The notes under the pieces: model-generated
The model's input: the letters and a program-made list of their open reading frames with translations, nothing else
Told to the model about the DNA's origin: nothing
Database searches by the model: none
Position numbers and translations under genes: made by a program
Source: JAFAGX01 sp963759875
Lineage (GTDB): Bacteria; Acidobacteriota; Terriglobia; Terriglobales; Acidobacteriaceae
Direction of reading: 5' to 3'
Length of the DNA: 64,000 nt
Assembly (NCBI GenBank): GCA_963759875.1
Contig: CAVXBB010000015.1
Coordinates: 62,001 to 126,000 of the forward strand
In this document: positions 18,034-27,886 of the stretch, piece after piece
How positions within the stretch are numbered: position 1 is the first letter of the stretch
Layout: each line of letters begins with the position of its first letter

Positions 18034-21000
18034 ATGAATAGATTCGTCTCCAACTTTAAATTCCTTACATTTCTATTGGCCCTGCTTGGCATCGTGGCTC
18101 TAACAGCCTCCCTGGCTTTCGGGCAAGCCGAATCGGGCATACTAGCAGGCACCGTTCGTGACGCCTCCGGCGCCGTCGTCCCCAATGCCAAGATCACTGC
18201 CACTAACACTGCCACCTCTGCGGTGCGCACGGCAGTAAGCAGCAGTTTGGGGCAGTTCACAATTCCTGGCATCGAGCCGGGCAACTATTCTGTGAAGATT
18301 TCGAGCCCCAGCTTCTCGACTTACGAACGGGTTGTCGAGGTTACTGTCGGCGGAAGGTCGACCGTGGATGCCCAGCTCACCGTCGGCACCAGTTCCACTG
18401 TGGTTGAGGTCACAGCTGGTGCGGCGACCGAAGTCAATACTCAGTCGCAGGAAATTTCTCAGCTGATTGACTCCCAGCAGATTTCCCAGCTGCCCAGTCT
18501 GACGCGCAACCCCTATGACTTCGTCCAAATCTCGGGCAACGTCAGCGGCGGCGACAGCACGACTCCCAATACCACTGGTTCGCAGAACCAGACCGGTCGC
18601 GGCGTCGGCTTCTCCATCAATGGCCAGCGTGAATCCGGTACCGAAATTCTGTTGGATGGTCTGGAGAACGTCGACTTGTTCAACGCCGATGTTGGACAAC
18701 AGATTCCCATCGATTCCGTTCAGGAATACCGCGTTATCACCAACAATTTCGACGCGGAGTACGGACGTGCCGCCGGTGGCGTCGTCAATCTGACCACCAA
18801 AACCGGTACCAACGCACTCCACGGTTCTGTTTGGGAGTACAATCGTACCGCCTGGAGTACCGCCAACACTTACGCAAACGATGCGGAGAACCAGGCATGC
18901 CTGACAGCTGGCACTTGCACCAACGGCACCCTGCCTGCTCCCAAGGGCGGGTACACGAGGAATCAGTTTGGCTATGAGGGCGGAGGCCCGCTCATCAAGA
19001 ACAAGCTTTTTGTCTTCATGAGCACAGAGTGGACGCGTATACGCAGCAACTCCCTGCAGACTCAGGAAGTGCTCGACCCCGCCTTTATAAAGCTGATGCC
19101 GGCAAACATCCAGAGTTATTTCAGCAACTTCGGGTCTGGTGCGCCGGCTCCGAGCAGCACTGTCAATGCGGCGACGCTTTTGGCCGCGGGCGTTCCCATG
19201 GGTCCGGTAAATGGAGTGACCGCCATTCCGGCTACAACCCCAGTTTTCGACATCGTCAACTTCAGAGTGCCGGCCGACGCGGGTGGCGGGTATCCGCAAA
19301 ACCAGTACACTTTGGTTGGCCGCCTCGATTTCAACATGACGGACAAGACGCAGATGTTTTTCCGCTTTGCCCGTCAGAATCAGGATGAATTTAATGGTAC
19401 GTCCAGTTACAGCGCGTACTCCCAGTACAACGTTGGACAGGAAACCTACGATGACAGTGGTGTTTACTCCCTAAGCCACAGCTTCAGCTCCAATGTGTTC
19501 AGCAACACCAAAATTGGTTTCTCTCGTTTCGACGTTTACAACTCCTTTAACACGGCTTTAACCAGCACTCCCAACTTGATGCTCGCTGGTTTTGCCACTG
19601 ATCCGACCACCGGGCTCAACATACAGCTTCCCGGACTGGAGAACGTTGCTCCTGGCTTGGGTGGCTTGCCCTACGGTGGTCCGCAGAACACGACGCAGTT
19701 GGAACAGGATCTATCCTGGATCAAAGGCAAGCACACCATGCGTTTCGGCGGCCAGTACACCTACATTCAGATGAACAAGGCGTACGGCGCATACGCGCAG
19801 GCAGTTGAACAACTCGGTGCCGGAGTCTCGCAAGGAATGGGAAGCTTGGAAAACATCACCGGTAATCCCGGGGGCAGCCCGCTCGTCTCCTTTGCTGGCA
19901 GGGTGAATGCGAATGGCGTATTCCCATGCCACACCGATGCCGAAGGCAATATAATTGCTACCCCGTCCTGCGAGGTTTCACCGCCTCTCGGTGCTGCGGA
20001 CTATTCCCGCAGTTATCGCTACAACGACTGGGCGATTTATGCCCAGGATAGCTTCCGGGCAACTCCGCGGTTGACTCTCAACTACGGCCTTCGCTACGAG
20101 CACTACGGAGTGCAGCATAACCTCAATCCCAACCTCGATTCGAACTTCTATTTCGGAGCCGGCACCGGTATTTATCAGCAGGTTCGAAGTGGTCAGATGT
20201 TTATTGCAGACAAGAGTCCGGTAGGTCAGTTCTGGACTCCCGATTGGGGAACTTGGGCGCCGCGCATTGGCTTCGCCTATGACATCTTTGGCGACGGCAA
20301 AACCAGTTTGCGAGGCGGCTATGGCATTAGCTACGAGCGCAATTTTGGCAACGTAACTTTCAATGCCAGCTTCAATCCTCCGGCCAGTGCGGTTCTTAAC
20401 TCAATCTGTACGCCGAATCCTGACTCAACCGTCGGCGGTCCCGGAAATCCCTGCGCCGTTTTGGTTGGCAACAGCAGCTTGGGCCCGCTGGGAAGTCCCG
20501 GTCCTCCCGCACCGCTTCCGCCGGCCGAACTCCGTATGCCTAATCCAAACATCCACACCGCCCAGACCCAGTTCTGGAGCTTTGATTTGCAGCGGCAAAT
20601 TGCAAGAAATACAATGATTGATATCGGCTACAACGGGGCGAAGGGTACTCACCTCTACGATATCGAGAACATCAACCTGCTCGGGGCCGGCAATTTCTAC
20701 CTCGGCGATCACACGGTGAGCCCTAACTGCGCTACCTCTGCGGCCGATCTAGGCGGTACTGCTGGTAATCTTTGTATCACTCGTCCCAACAATCAGTTCT
20801 CCAACATCAACATGCGTGGCAGTTTGGGGACCAGCGACTACGATGCCCTGAACGTCCGATTCCAGACCCAGAATGTGCGCAGTACAGGTTTAAGCCTGAT
20901 TGCGAACTACACTTGGGCGCATTCTATGGATGATCTCAGCTCAACCTTCGGGGACAGTCTGCAAGGAGGGTCGGGAGCTATCGGGAGCTTAGGCTACACC

Positions 21001-21711
21001 AACGTCGTTAATCCCAAACTCGATTGGGGCAGTTCGGATTATGACATCCGCAACCGCTTCGTCGTGTCTCCGATCTGGCAGACGCCGTGGCTCAAGTCCG
21101 GACACGGCTTTATGACTGAGGCGTTGGGAGGCTGGGAGGTGTCCGGCATCTTTACCGTCCGTCAGGGCATTCCATTCTCAATCTACGACTACAGCTACGA
21201 TGCGAACTTCTACACCGTGCCACGGTTGACACCAGCCACTCCGATCACCAATTACCACGTTAATTCGGGCACGATTGCGGCACCGAACTTGTTCAACGTC
21301 CTGGCAATACCGGTGCCGGCTGTCACTGGTCCGCTCGACCCAACTCTGGGTCTTTCGGATTTCGGGCCATATCCCGCGAACATGAGCCGCAGAAATTCAT
21401 TCCGTGGGCCGGGAGCGTGGAACACCGATGCTGGCGTGGGCAAGAACTTTAAAATCACCGAACGGTTTGGGCTTTTATTCCGCGCAGAAGCCTTCGATCT
21501 GTTCAACCACCACAACCTTTACGTCAATACCAGTAACCTGGCGTACGGGTTGGTGGCAGGCCCCACCACTCCGCTGCAGGGGCCAGGCGCGCTCATGGCG
21601 ACCGGTTCGAACTTCGTGCAGGCCCTGAAGGGCGGACTCGGTTCGACCGCTCTGGGTGGCAACCACGACGAACGCCGGTTCGGTCAGTTCTCACTGCGCT
21701 TGAGCTTCTGA
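18034..21711 (+). CDS. TonB-dependent receptor, Oar-like (receptor 2)
   Basis: 1225 aa from ATG 18034, chosen because AGGAGAAG lies just upstream (18023-18030). A signal peptide ends at SLAFGQ (about residue 31). It is followed by a carboxypeptidase-regulatory-like domain (about 35-115: GTVRDASGAVVPNAKI), a plug with VVNLTTKTGTNALHGSV near 250-270, and a large barrel ending in FSLRLSF. It is longer than receptor 1, with inserted extracellular loops rich in Gly/Pro (about 790-840). It is transcribed alone between a candidate sigma-54 promoter and a strong terminator, so it may be regulated independently. The ligand is unknown. Confidence 0.92.
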   Translation: MNRFVSNFKFLTFLLALLGIVALTASLAFGQAESGILAGTVRDASGAVVPNAKITATNTATSAVRTAVSSSLGQFTIPGIEPGNYSVKISSPSFSTYERVVEVTVGGRSTVDAQLTVGTSSTVVEVTAGAATEVNTQSQEISQLIDSQQISQLPSLTRNPYDFVQISGNVSGGDSTTPNTTGSQNQTGRGVGFSINGQRESGTEILLDGLENVDLFNADVGQQIPIDSVQEYRVITNNFDAEYGRAAGGVVNLTTKTGTNALHGSVWEYNRTAWSTANTYANDAENQACLTAGTCTNGTLPAPKGGYTRNQFGYEGGGPLIKNKLFVFMSTEWTRIRSNSLQTQEVLDPAFIKLMPANIQSYFSNFGSGAPAPSSTVNAATLLAAGVPMGPVNGVTAIPATTPVFDIVNFRVPADAGGGYPQNQYTLVGRLDFNMTDKTQMFFRFARQNQDEFNGTSSYSAYSQYNVGQETYDDSGVYSLSHSFSSNVFSNTKIGFSRFDVYNSFNTALTSTPNLMLAGFATDPTTGLNIQLPGLENVAPGLGGLPYGGPQNTTQLEQDLSWIKGKHTMRFGGQYTYIQMNKAYGAYAQAVEQLGAGVSQGMGSLENITGNPGGSPLVSFAGRVNANGVFPCHTDAEGNIIATPSCEVSPPLGAADYSRSYRYNDWAIYAQDSFRATPRLTLNYGLRYEHYGVQHNLNPNLDSNFYFGAGTGIYQQVRSGQMFIADKSPVGQFWTPDWGTWAPRIGFAYDIFGDGKTSLRGGYGISYERNFGNVTFNASFNPPASAVLNSICTPNPDSTVGGPGNPCAVLVGNSSLGPLGSPGPPAPLPPAELRMPNPNIHTAQTQFWSFDLQRQIARNTMIDIGYNGAKGTHLYDIENINLLGAGNFYLGDHTVSPNCATSAADLGGTAGNLCITRPNNQFSNINMRGSLGTSDYDALNVRFQTQNVRSTGLSLIANYTWAHSMDDLSSTFGDSLQGGSGAIGSLGYTNVVNPKLDWGSSDYDIRNRFVVSPIWQTPWLKSGHGFMTEALGGWEVSGIFTVRQGIPFSIYDYSYDANFYTVPRLTPATPITNYHVNSGTIAAPNLFNVLAIPVPAVTGPLDPTLGLSDFGPYPANMSRRNSFRGPGAWNTDAGVGKNFKITERFGLLFRAEAFDLFNHHNLYVNTSNLAYGLVAGPTTPLQGPGALMATGSNFVQALKGGLGSTALGGNHDERRFGQFSLRLSF

Positions 21712-21732
21712 TCTAACCGCAACTTTATTCCA

Positions 21733-21764
21733 ACGGGGAGCTGAAAAGCTCCCCGTTCTTTTTT
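21733..21764 (+). terminator. Rho-independent terminator of TonB receptor 2
   Basis: A perfect 10-bp stem, ACGGGGAGCT-GAAA-AGCTCCCCGT, is followed by TCTTTTTT and starts 21 nt after the stop codon. Confidence 0.92.
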
Positions 21765-21916
21765 GTTGCCATCGCCAGCGAAACCTCTTTTGCTTAGCGA
21801 ATTTGAGGTGACTAGCGGGCCGTTCGAGCCCGCTGCCGAAATCTCCACCGTAGCCTAAGGAGCCTTCTGCGACAGCGTAATCGCGCGTTTCATATGTGAC
21901 TCGCCCCCATGCCGGG

Positions 21917-21960
21917 GTCATCCCGAAGGCCTGCGTTTGTTCTTGCAGGCCGAGGGATCC
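21917..21960. repeat. Dispersed intergenic repeat, copy 2
   Basis: GTCATCCCGAA, then the hairpin GGCCTGC (21928-21934)/GCAGGCC (21945-21951), then GGGATCC. Same frame of edges as the other copies but a different stem. Confidence 0.6.
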
Positions 21961-22053
21961 GGCGTGAAGCGCCCTTGAATTTCGCGTAGCGTCCCGCGAG
22001 ATCCCTCTCCAAACAGCTATGCAGCGTCCTGTTGCGATTGGATTGGACGCTTC

Positions 22054-23841
22054 TTACTGCTTCACGTCCAGAGGTGCGGTCAAAGAGCCTAATCTTGCCG
22101 ACAGGTTGTCGCGAACCACGAAGCGCACCGAATACTTTCCAGGTGGCAAAATCAGATCATTAGTAAACGTCAGGCCCTTGCTTTGAGCTCCGCGTAACGC
22201 GTCCCCGGCCAGATTCACTTGCACATGCTGGCCGAATTGGTCTGCGGATGCCCCCGTTGCCGTGCGCGCCACCGCAACCACTTCCATGTTGAGTAGTCCA
22301 CTGTTTGCGACATCCACCAGATTGGCACCCGGTGGTAGCTCGACTCGGAAACGGACTCTCTGTTTACTCGCTTCCGGCTTATTTCCGATCCAGCGCACCG
22401 TTATTGGGATTCCGGTGTAATCGAGAGGAGAGCGCAACGCTAGACTCAAGTCCATGCGGCGGTTCTCCTCCTGCTTGTTCTCTGGCGTGACGAAAAAGCC
22501 CTCGCGCGCCCGCACTTGCACGCCCTTTTGTTTTACCTTGACGCGCAGCTTGTGCCATCCCGGCTTAGCCGAACTGTCCAGGTTGTAACTGAGCATGTAA
22601 TAGTTGGCGGAATCGTCCGCCGCTTTTCCAAAAGCAACATCCAGATCATTCCGGTTGTAGAAAGCTTTTCCGCCGGTCATCCCCGCAAAATCTTCCATCG
22701 TTTGTCGGTCTGCTTCGAAAATTGCGGCATTGTAAGAACCCAGCCCTTCAATTCGTGACACATCAGCGCCAGGAAAAAACACCACTAGCCCTCGCGCATC
22801 CACTGGGTACACCGCAATATTCGCATCGCTCAGCATCTGCAGAGTTCGCTGATACTGCGGCTCCAGGTATTTCAAGCTGTCATCACTCCGAACCTGTGTC
22901 ATGGAAGGTAGAGTTGGAAGTCCTCCACTGCTGTCACGCCCATCCCCAAATCCCGCTTGCCGCATCGCTCCGTAGTTATAAACAGTAGGTGACATAATCC
23001 TGCCGGAAATCGGGTCTAGCGCAAATGGAAACGACGCCGTTGCCCAGATCAGCGATTTCCGCCCGGGAATCCCGGCAAAAGCTTCCGCCACATGTTGAAA
23101 TGCGTGCAGTGTGGCAAGGATCGAGTCGGTCTCTTGCGCCATTTGCAGGTCCCAATCAGCGTTTCCATTAATGAATCCCAATAGCGCCTGTGAATCGCCG
23201 CCCACCGCGTCTGGATTGAATGGCCGATTCTCTATCGCATTCAGTTGCAAGGAAGCGAAATTCACATCCGCTCCGGCCTCGTTCGGACTCGGACTGTGAA
23301 ACTCCGGGTTTACACTCGAAACTTTTTTCAGAGCTGCTACAAGTGCTGCCGGGTCCGACGTGAAGTCATGCACAATTTGAATGCCGCCCATCTTGATGGC
23401 CATGATGGCCATGGACTCCTGCGCGCTCACATGATTAGCCAGAAATTTGATCAGCTGTTGCCGGGCATAGGTTTGATCCAGGAACGGCGTGTTCACCATA
23501 TCCAGAACAACAACCGTCACACGCTTGGGAGTCGCATCGCTCTCAATTGCATTGCTGTACGACCCGTCAGCTTCCCTTAAGCGAGTTATCTTTCCGCTGC
23601 TCGCTTTCACTTCTTCAACCGCGCCAAGTTGCTTTTCGTGACCGTCCTCTTGCAATTCGAAGTCGTTCTTTGAAAGTCCGGCAACGTGAGTACCGGACTT
23701 GTCCGCCACGACTACTGGAACCAGAACGAGCCTGGCATGTGCTGCGAATGTTATCTCCGGCGCCTTTTCGCTCTGTCCAAGCGAAGCTGTTGCAAACTAA
23801 ACAAGGACAGCTGATGCGATACCATTTTTCACCTTGCTCAT
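22054..23841 (-). pseudogene. VWFA-related (acidobacterial-type) secreted protein, nonsense codon in the signal peptide
   Basis: The intact part (GTG 23709 to 22054, 551 aa) holds a von Willebrand A-like domain with VTVVVLDMVNTPF at the MIDAS strand and a C-terminal beta-rich region. In the same frame, sequence upstream continues the family's hallmark (LVLVPVVVADKSGTHVAGL, preceded by KAPEITFAAHA) and a signal peptide running from ATG 23841. That signal peptide is cut by TAG at 23799-23797, its codon 15 (MSKVKNGIASAVLV, stop, FATASLGQ). Either export is lost and a cytoplasmic form starts at an internal GTG, or the base is an error or recent mutation. No other lesion is seen in 1.8 kb. Confidence 0.8.
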
Positions 23842-24029
23842 TGCACACCCCGTAGGCCGATTACGTCAGCGGCAGCATACACCTGCATTGCTGTCCTGAA
23901 CAGCAGCGTCCGTACCTGAACCTCACCCCTAACCTAAAGAATCCACCGGATACCTTGACCACCCGGTTCGCCCTACACTCCAAGAAGATTTGCAGTGCAG
24001 AGACTCGTTTCTCCTCGGAGGCTTGAGGC

Positions 24030-25250
24030 ATGAAAGCAAAGACATCGATTTTCGCAGTATTCCTGCTGGCAGCGACCTGGGTAATTGCTCAGGACACAAC
24101 CGGAGCAACTTCTCAGACCGGCTCCTCCTCTGCTCAGAGTTCGACCGGCCAGACTTCCACCACGTCAGGCACAACAAACCAGGCCACACCAGCTCAGCAA
24201 ACCCCGAATCAAGGCACCACCGGAACCATGGGTAACTCCGGACAAACCGGTGCAACGGCTACTGGCCAGACCGGCGCGAATGCCTCCGGTCAGATGGGCG
24301 CAAATACGCAGTCAGATACCAATGGCGCCGGAAATACTTTGAAAGGATGTCTTTCCGGCTCAGCGTCCGCCGGCGTGTTCCTCTTAACCGACCAGAGTGG
24401 CGCCAAGTACAAACTCATAGGCGACGCCAATAATCTGCGCATGCTGGTAGGAAGTGAGATCCAAGTCACCGGACAAAGTATGGGATCTAACGTCGCTTCA
24501 AGCTACGGAGCCAATGCAGACCGAAGCAGCTCCGACCAGACCGGTGCTGCGGCAACAACCGGCAGCGGTATGAATTCCGCCGGAAGCAGCGCGACCACGT
24601 CCGCCGGCGCGTCTCCAGGGCAGAACTTCCAAGTTGCGAGCGCAACTAAAGTCGCCGACCATTGTTCTGACAATGGGACGTCAAGCCCAAGTTCTTCACT
24701 GCTGACCAAGGGCACTGTTGAAATGGCAGCGCTCGTCCAGGCTGGCGGAGCCGGTGGTGCTGGTGGTGCAGCAGGCGGCGCAGCTGGCGCGGGTGGACCA
24801 GCCGGTGCAGGTACGGCGCCGGGCAACGCCGGACCAGGAGCTACGAACCCGGGTCAAACTGGCGCAGGCGCGGCGGGTACACCTGGCACAGGAACTGGAA
24901 CTCCCGGACAAACTACTGGACCGGCGACCCCGGGCACGGGAACGCCTGGTTCCGCTAATCCAACCCCGGGCACTGCAGCGCCTACGCCTGGAACCGCAGC
25001 CCCAACTCCGGGAACTGCCTCACCGACTCCAGTCACGGCAGCGCCGACTCCAGGGTCCGCGACCCCCGGCGAAACGAATCCGGACGCAACACCTGGAACA
25101 ACCACTCCCGGTAACGGCTCGACCGCACCGGGAGCTCAAACTCCGGGCAGCAATCCTTCAACCACGACGCCCGGAAGCACCAATCCTCCGAGCTCAAACA
25201 GCCCGACCCCCAATACACCGCCATCTGGCACGAATCCTCCGCAGAAATAA
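24030..25250 (+). CDS. Secreted Pro/Thr/Gly-rich repeat protein with DUF5818-like core
   Basis: 406 aa. A signal peptide ends near residue 21 (AATWVIAQ). Residues about 22-100 are Thr/Gln/Gly/Ser-rich. A folded core (about 105-150: LKGCLSGS, then FLLTDQSGAKYKLIGD and GSEIQVTGQ) resembles DUF5818-type small beta domains. From about 235 on it is low complexity: a Gly/Ala tract and then repeated PTPGTAA-type units, ending in Pro/Asn/Ser. GGAGG lies 9 nt before the ATG. It is likely a surface or periplasmic protein with a flexible, possibly O-glycosylated stalk. Function unknown. Confidence 0.7.
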   Translation: MKAKTSIFAVFLLAATWVIAQDTTGATSQTGSSSAQSSTGQTSTTSGTTNQATPAQQTPNQGTTGTMGNSGQTGATATGQTGANASGQMGANTQSDTNGAGNTLKGCLSGSASAGVFLLTDQSGAKYKLIGDANNLRMLVGSEIQVTGQSMGSNVASSYGANADRSSSDQTGAAATTGSGMNSAGSSATTSAGASPGQNFQVASATKVADHCSDNGTSSPSSSLLTKGTVEMAALVQAGGAGGAGGAAGGAAGAGGPAGAGTAPGNAGPGATNPGQTGAGAAGTPGTGTGTPGQTTGPATPGTGTPGSANPTPGTAAPTPGTAAPTPGTASPTPVTAAPTPGSATPGETNPDATPGTTTPGNGSTAPGAQTPGSNPSTTTPGSTNPPSSNSPTPNTPPSGTNPPQK

Positions 25251-25272
25251 GCGGAAAGTGATCGCCCTTACC

Positions 25273-25302
25273 AAGGCCCGCCTTCGGCGGGCCTTATTGT
25301 TC
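25273..25302 (+). terminator. Hairpin terminator of the repeat exoprotein
   Basis: AAGGCCCGCC-TTC-GGCGGGCCTT (25273-25295) is a perfect 10-bp stem, followed by a weak T-rich tail, ATTGTT, 23 nt after the stop codon. Confidence 0.75.
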
Positions 25303-25327
25303 GGTCAACTCGCCCACCCATGACGAG

Positions 25328-25369
25328 GTCATCCCGCAACTCGGCGCACTTCAGCCGAGTGAGGGATCT
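25328..25369. repeat. Dispersed intergenic repeat, copy 3
   Basis: GTCATCCCGCA, then the stem ACTCGGC (25339-25345)/GCCGAGT (25354-25360), then GAGGGATCT. Same bounding sequences as copies 2 and 5, with an unrelated stem. Confidence 0.6.
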
Positions 25370-25468
25370 TCGCGCAATCCTACCCGAAATCTAAGGGATC
25401 TCGCGCCGGAGCCTATCCGCCGGACAATAATGTCTCCGCCGCAATTATGAGATAATTTTCGCAACCTT

Positions 25469-25747
25469 ATGGCAGAGCACAAAGTTTTCTGCGTCAAGCT
25501 GCAGAAAGAACTTCCCGGTCTCGACGAACCTCCATTCGACACGGAACTCGGCAAGAAGATTTACGACAACGTCTCGCAGCAAGCCTGGAATCAGTGGATG
25601 GATTTCTGCAAAATGCTCCTCAACGAATACCGCCTCAATCCGGCCCGTCGTGAAGATCAGGAAGCCATCGTGAAACAGATGGAGCAATATTTCTTCGGCG
25701 AGGGCGTGCGCCCGCCCGAACAATACGTTCCACCCACACCCAAGTAA
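25469..25747 (+). CDS. yggX: Fe(2+)-trafficking/oxidative damage protection protein, YggX-like
   Basis: A 92-aa protein matching the YggX family end to end: the cysteine motif VFCVKLQKELPGLDEPPF, then LGKKIYDNVSQQAWNQWMDF and a short acidic C-terminus. In enterobacteria YggX protects iron-sulfur enzymes and is linked to labile iron handling; the single early Cys is conserved. It is well known from proteobacteria, and this copy shows the family in the present lineage. No recognisable Shine-Dalgarno precedes the ATG. It is followed by the phosphoesterase/glycosyltransferase pair on the same strand. Confidence 0.88.
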   Translation: MAEHKVFCVKLQKELPGLDEPPFDTELGKKIYDNVSQQAWNQWMDFCKMLLNEYRLNPARREDQEAIVKQMEQYFFGEGVRPPEQYVPPTPK

Positions 25748-25848
25748 CCAAAGTTCACAAAACCAGAGTACCTTTCCAGGTAACACGTTTACCACGTTAT
25801 TAACTCGGCGTTAATCTCCCTGTAACAATATTGCACCAGAATTGGGGC

Positions 25849-26646
25849 ATGGATCCGCCCGTCTACGACACGCTGATCCTTTCCGACCTGCATCTGGGTT
25901 CGGAAACCAGCCGCGCCGGCGACGCTCTGCGGGTGCTCAAAGAAAACCGCTTTCGCCGTTTGATCCTGCTCGGCGACATCTTCGCCGACCTCAATTTCCG
26001 TCGCCTCACCAAGGAACACTGGAAGTTTCTCGGCTACATTCGCAAGCTCTCAAATCCCAAGCGCGGAGTCGAAGTGATTTGGGTCGAAGGCAACCACGAT
26101 CACGGCCTCACCGAGGTCATGTCCCATCTTGTCGGCGTTCGCGTTTACCAGGAATATTGCTGGGAATATCAGGGCTTGCGGCATGTTGCAATTCATGGCC
26201 ATCAATTCGACCGCCTTCTCGCCAACAATCTTCGCCTCAACTATTTCGGTACGCTGCTTTGCCTGCACTTGCAAAAACTCGATATCAAGGGCAAACCTTT
26301 GTCCCGGCTCATTGATCGCCTGAACACGCGCTGGCTTCGCATGTCATCGAAAGTGGCAGCCGGCGCCATGTTTCACGCTCGCCTCCACAAGATCGATCGC
26401 ATCTTCTGCGGCCACACTCACGAGGCCATTCACGAAGAGCGCGACGGCCACCACTACTACAATTCTGGCGGGTGGGTCGACTCCAACGGCACCTACATCA
26501 CAATCGATTCCGTTGGAGTGCAGATTCACACCCTGGAGCAGCCCGCTGTGGTTGCTTCTGGCGAGTCGGGACAGAACGAACCTGCAGTTCCGGAGTTCGA
26601 GGATGACTTGCTGGAAGGAGTGGAGTACGAAAACATTGCCAAGTGA
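25849..26646 (+). CDS. Calcineurin-like metallophosphoesterase (LpxH-like)
   Basis: About 265 aa from ATG 25849; a TTG at 25831 is an alternative start. Metal-ligand motifs are complete: LILSDLHLG (DxH), LLGDIFADL (GD), VEGNHDHGL (GNHD), HGHQFD (GH) and CGHTHEAIH (GHTH). It resembles the UDP-2,3-diacylglucosamine diphosphatase-type branch, which cleaves a lipid A precursor, but the level of identity to true LpxH cannot be judged here. Its stop overlaps the start of the next gene (TGATG), a glycolipid-type glycosyltransferase, which supports a role in envelope lipid metabolism. Confidence 0.82.
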   Translation: MDPPVYDTLILSDLHLGSETSRAGDALRVLKENRFRRLILLGDIFADLNFRRLTKEHWKFLGYIRKLSNPKRGVEVIWVEGNHDHGLTEVMSHLVGVRVYQEYCWEYQGLRHVAIHGHQFDRLLANNLRLNYFGTLLCLHLQKLDIKGKPLSRLIDRLNTRWLRMSSKVAAGAMFHARLHKIDRIFCGHTHEAIHEERDGHHYYNSGGWVDSNGTYITIDSVGVQIHTLEQPAVVASGESGQNEPAVPEFEDDLLEGVEYENIAK

Positions 26647-27875
26647 TGACAACCACTGTCGTATCCTCCTCTTCTAAATTCGACGGTGTGTCTGAACCAG
26701 CTCGCAAGCGCAAACTAACCGTCATCTTCCACCATGCGGGCGGAGGTCACCGCAACGCAGCCGACGCTTTAAAAGACGTACTGACGAGCCAAACACCGCC
26801 TTGGGATGCCAACTTTCTTGACATCCAGGAACTGCTTGCGCCTCTTGATGTGGTCCGCCGCACCACCGGCTTGAACATCGAGGGAACCTACAACCTGATT
26901 CTGCGCAAGGGTTGGACGCGATTCACTCCGCAGCTGCTCGTGCTTCTGCAATCAACTATTCGCCTCGCTCACTCGCGGGTTGTGAAATTGTTGCGAGCTT
27001 ACTGGGCGCAACATCCTGCTGACCTGGTGCTCTCCGTCATCCCTCATTTCAATCGCGAGATAGCCGAAAGCCTCATCAACCAGGAAAAGAAAATCCCCTT
27101 CGTCACACTTCTAACCGACATCGCCGATTACCCACCCCGGTTTTGGATTGAGCCCAATTCAGAATTCCTGATCGTCGGTAGCGATCGGGCCCGGCGGCAA
27201 GCTTTGTCAATGGGCCATTCCGCCGGCCACATTTTTCAGACCTCGGGGATGATTCTCAAACCCCGTTTTTATCAGGACCTTTCCATTGACCGTGCTGCGG
27301 AACGGCACCGCCATGGCCTCGATCCAAACTGCCCCACCGCCATCGTTTTATTTGGCGGACATGGGTCGCACGTGATGCTGGATATCGCAAAGAGATTGGA
27401 CGAAAGCGGCCCCGACCTTCAGCTCATCCTGGTGTGCGGCCACAATCAGAAACTTGCCGCCAAGCTTCGTAGCCTGAAGACAAGGCGACCGATGCTGATT
27501 GAAGGCTTCACCAGGAACGTCGAATATTTCATGGCCTTGGCGGATTTTTTTATTGGCAAGCCCGGGCCGGGATCAATCAGCGAGGCCTTGCAACTGCATC
27601 TGCCTGTTATCGTGGAGTGCAACGCGAAAACTCTGCCGCAGGAACGTTACAACACTGAATGGGTGACCGAGAACCGGTACGGGATCGTATTGGAAAGCTT
27701 CCGCAACATTGTGCCCGCCGTTCAGAAGCTGCTCGAGCCATCAAACTTCAATCAATTTCGCAGCCAGGCCGCCGCGTATCGCAATAATGCACTCTTGGAA
27801 ATTCCGCCAATTCTGGAGAAGTGTCTAACTTTCCAAAACGATTCTCAGCCGGAAGTGGCTTCCTCCACTCGCTAG
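26646..27875 (+). CDS. MGDG synthase-like glycosyltransferase (GT28-type)
   Basis: 409 aa, with start ATG 26646 overlapping the preceding stop (TGATG); a GTG at 26643 is possible. The N-terminal acceptor domain has FHHAGGGHRNAADAL, typical of MGDG synthase N-termini. The C-terminal nucleotide-sugar domain has IVLFGGHGSHVML and FIGKPGPGSISEAL. Such enzymes transfer galactose or glucose from UDP-sugar to diacylglycerol. Translational coupling to the phosphoesterase suggests the two act on the same lipid pathway. The acceptor and sugar are not determinable from sequence. Confidence 0.82.
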   Translation: MTTTVVSSSSKFDGVSEPARKRKLTVIFHHAGGGHRNAADALKDVLTSQTPPWDANFLDIQELLAPLDVVRRTTGLNIEGTYNLILRKGWTRFTPQLLVLLQSTIRLAHSRVVKLLRAYWAQHPADLVLSVIPHFNREIAESLINQEKKIPFVTLLTDIADYPPRFWIEPNSEFLIVGSDRARRQALSMGHSAGHIFQTSGMILKPRFYQDLSIDRAAERHRHGLDPNCPTAIVLFGGHGSHVMLDIAKRLDESGPDLQLILVCGHNQKLAAKLRSLKTRRPMLIEGFTRNVEYFMALADFFIGKPGPGSISEALQLHLPVIVECNAKTLPQERYNTEWVTENRYGIVLESFRNIVPAVQKLLEPSNFNQFRSQAAAYRNNALLEIPPILEKCLTFQNDSQPEVASSTR

Positions 27876-27886
27876 CTCCGCAGTGC

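Noticed and set aside
18142..19299. A 385-codon open frame on the minus strand
   Set aside because: It is fully antisense to the conserved N-terminal and plug region of TonB receptor 2, has no recognisable domain, and has only third-position shadow composition.
23615..23848. 77-codon minus-strand frame beginning MCNEQGEKWYR
   Set aside because: It overlaps the signal-peptide region of the VWFA-related gene in another frame and contains no plausible domain.
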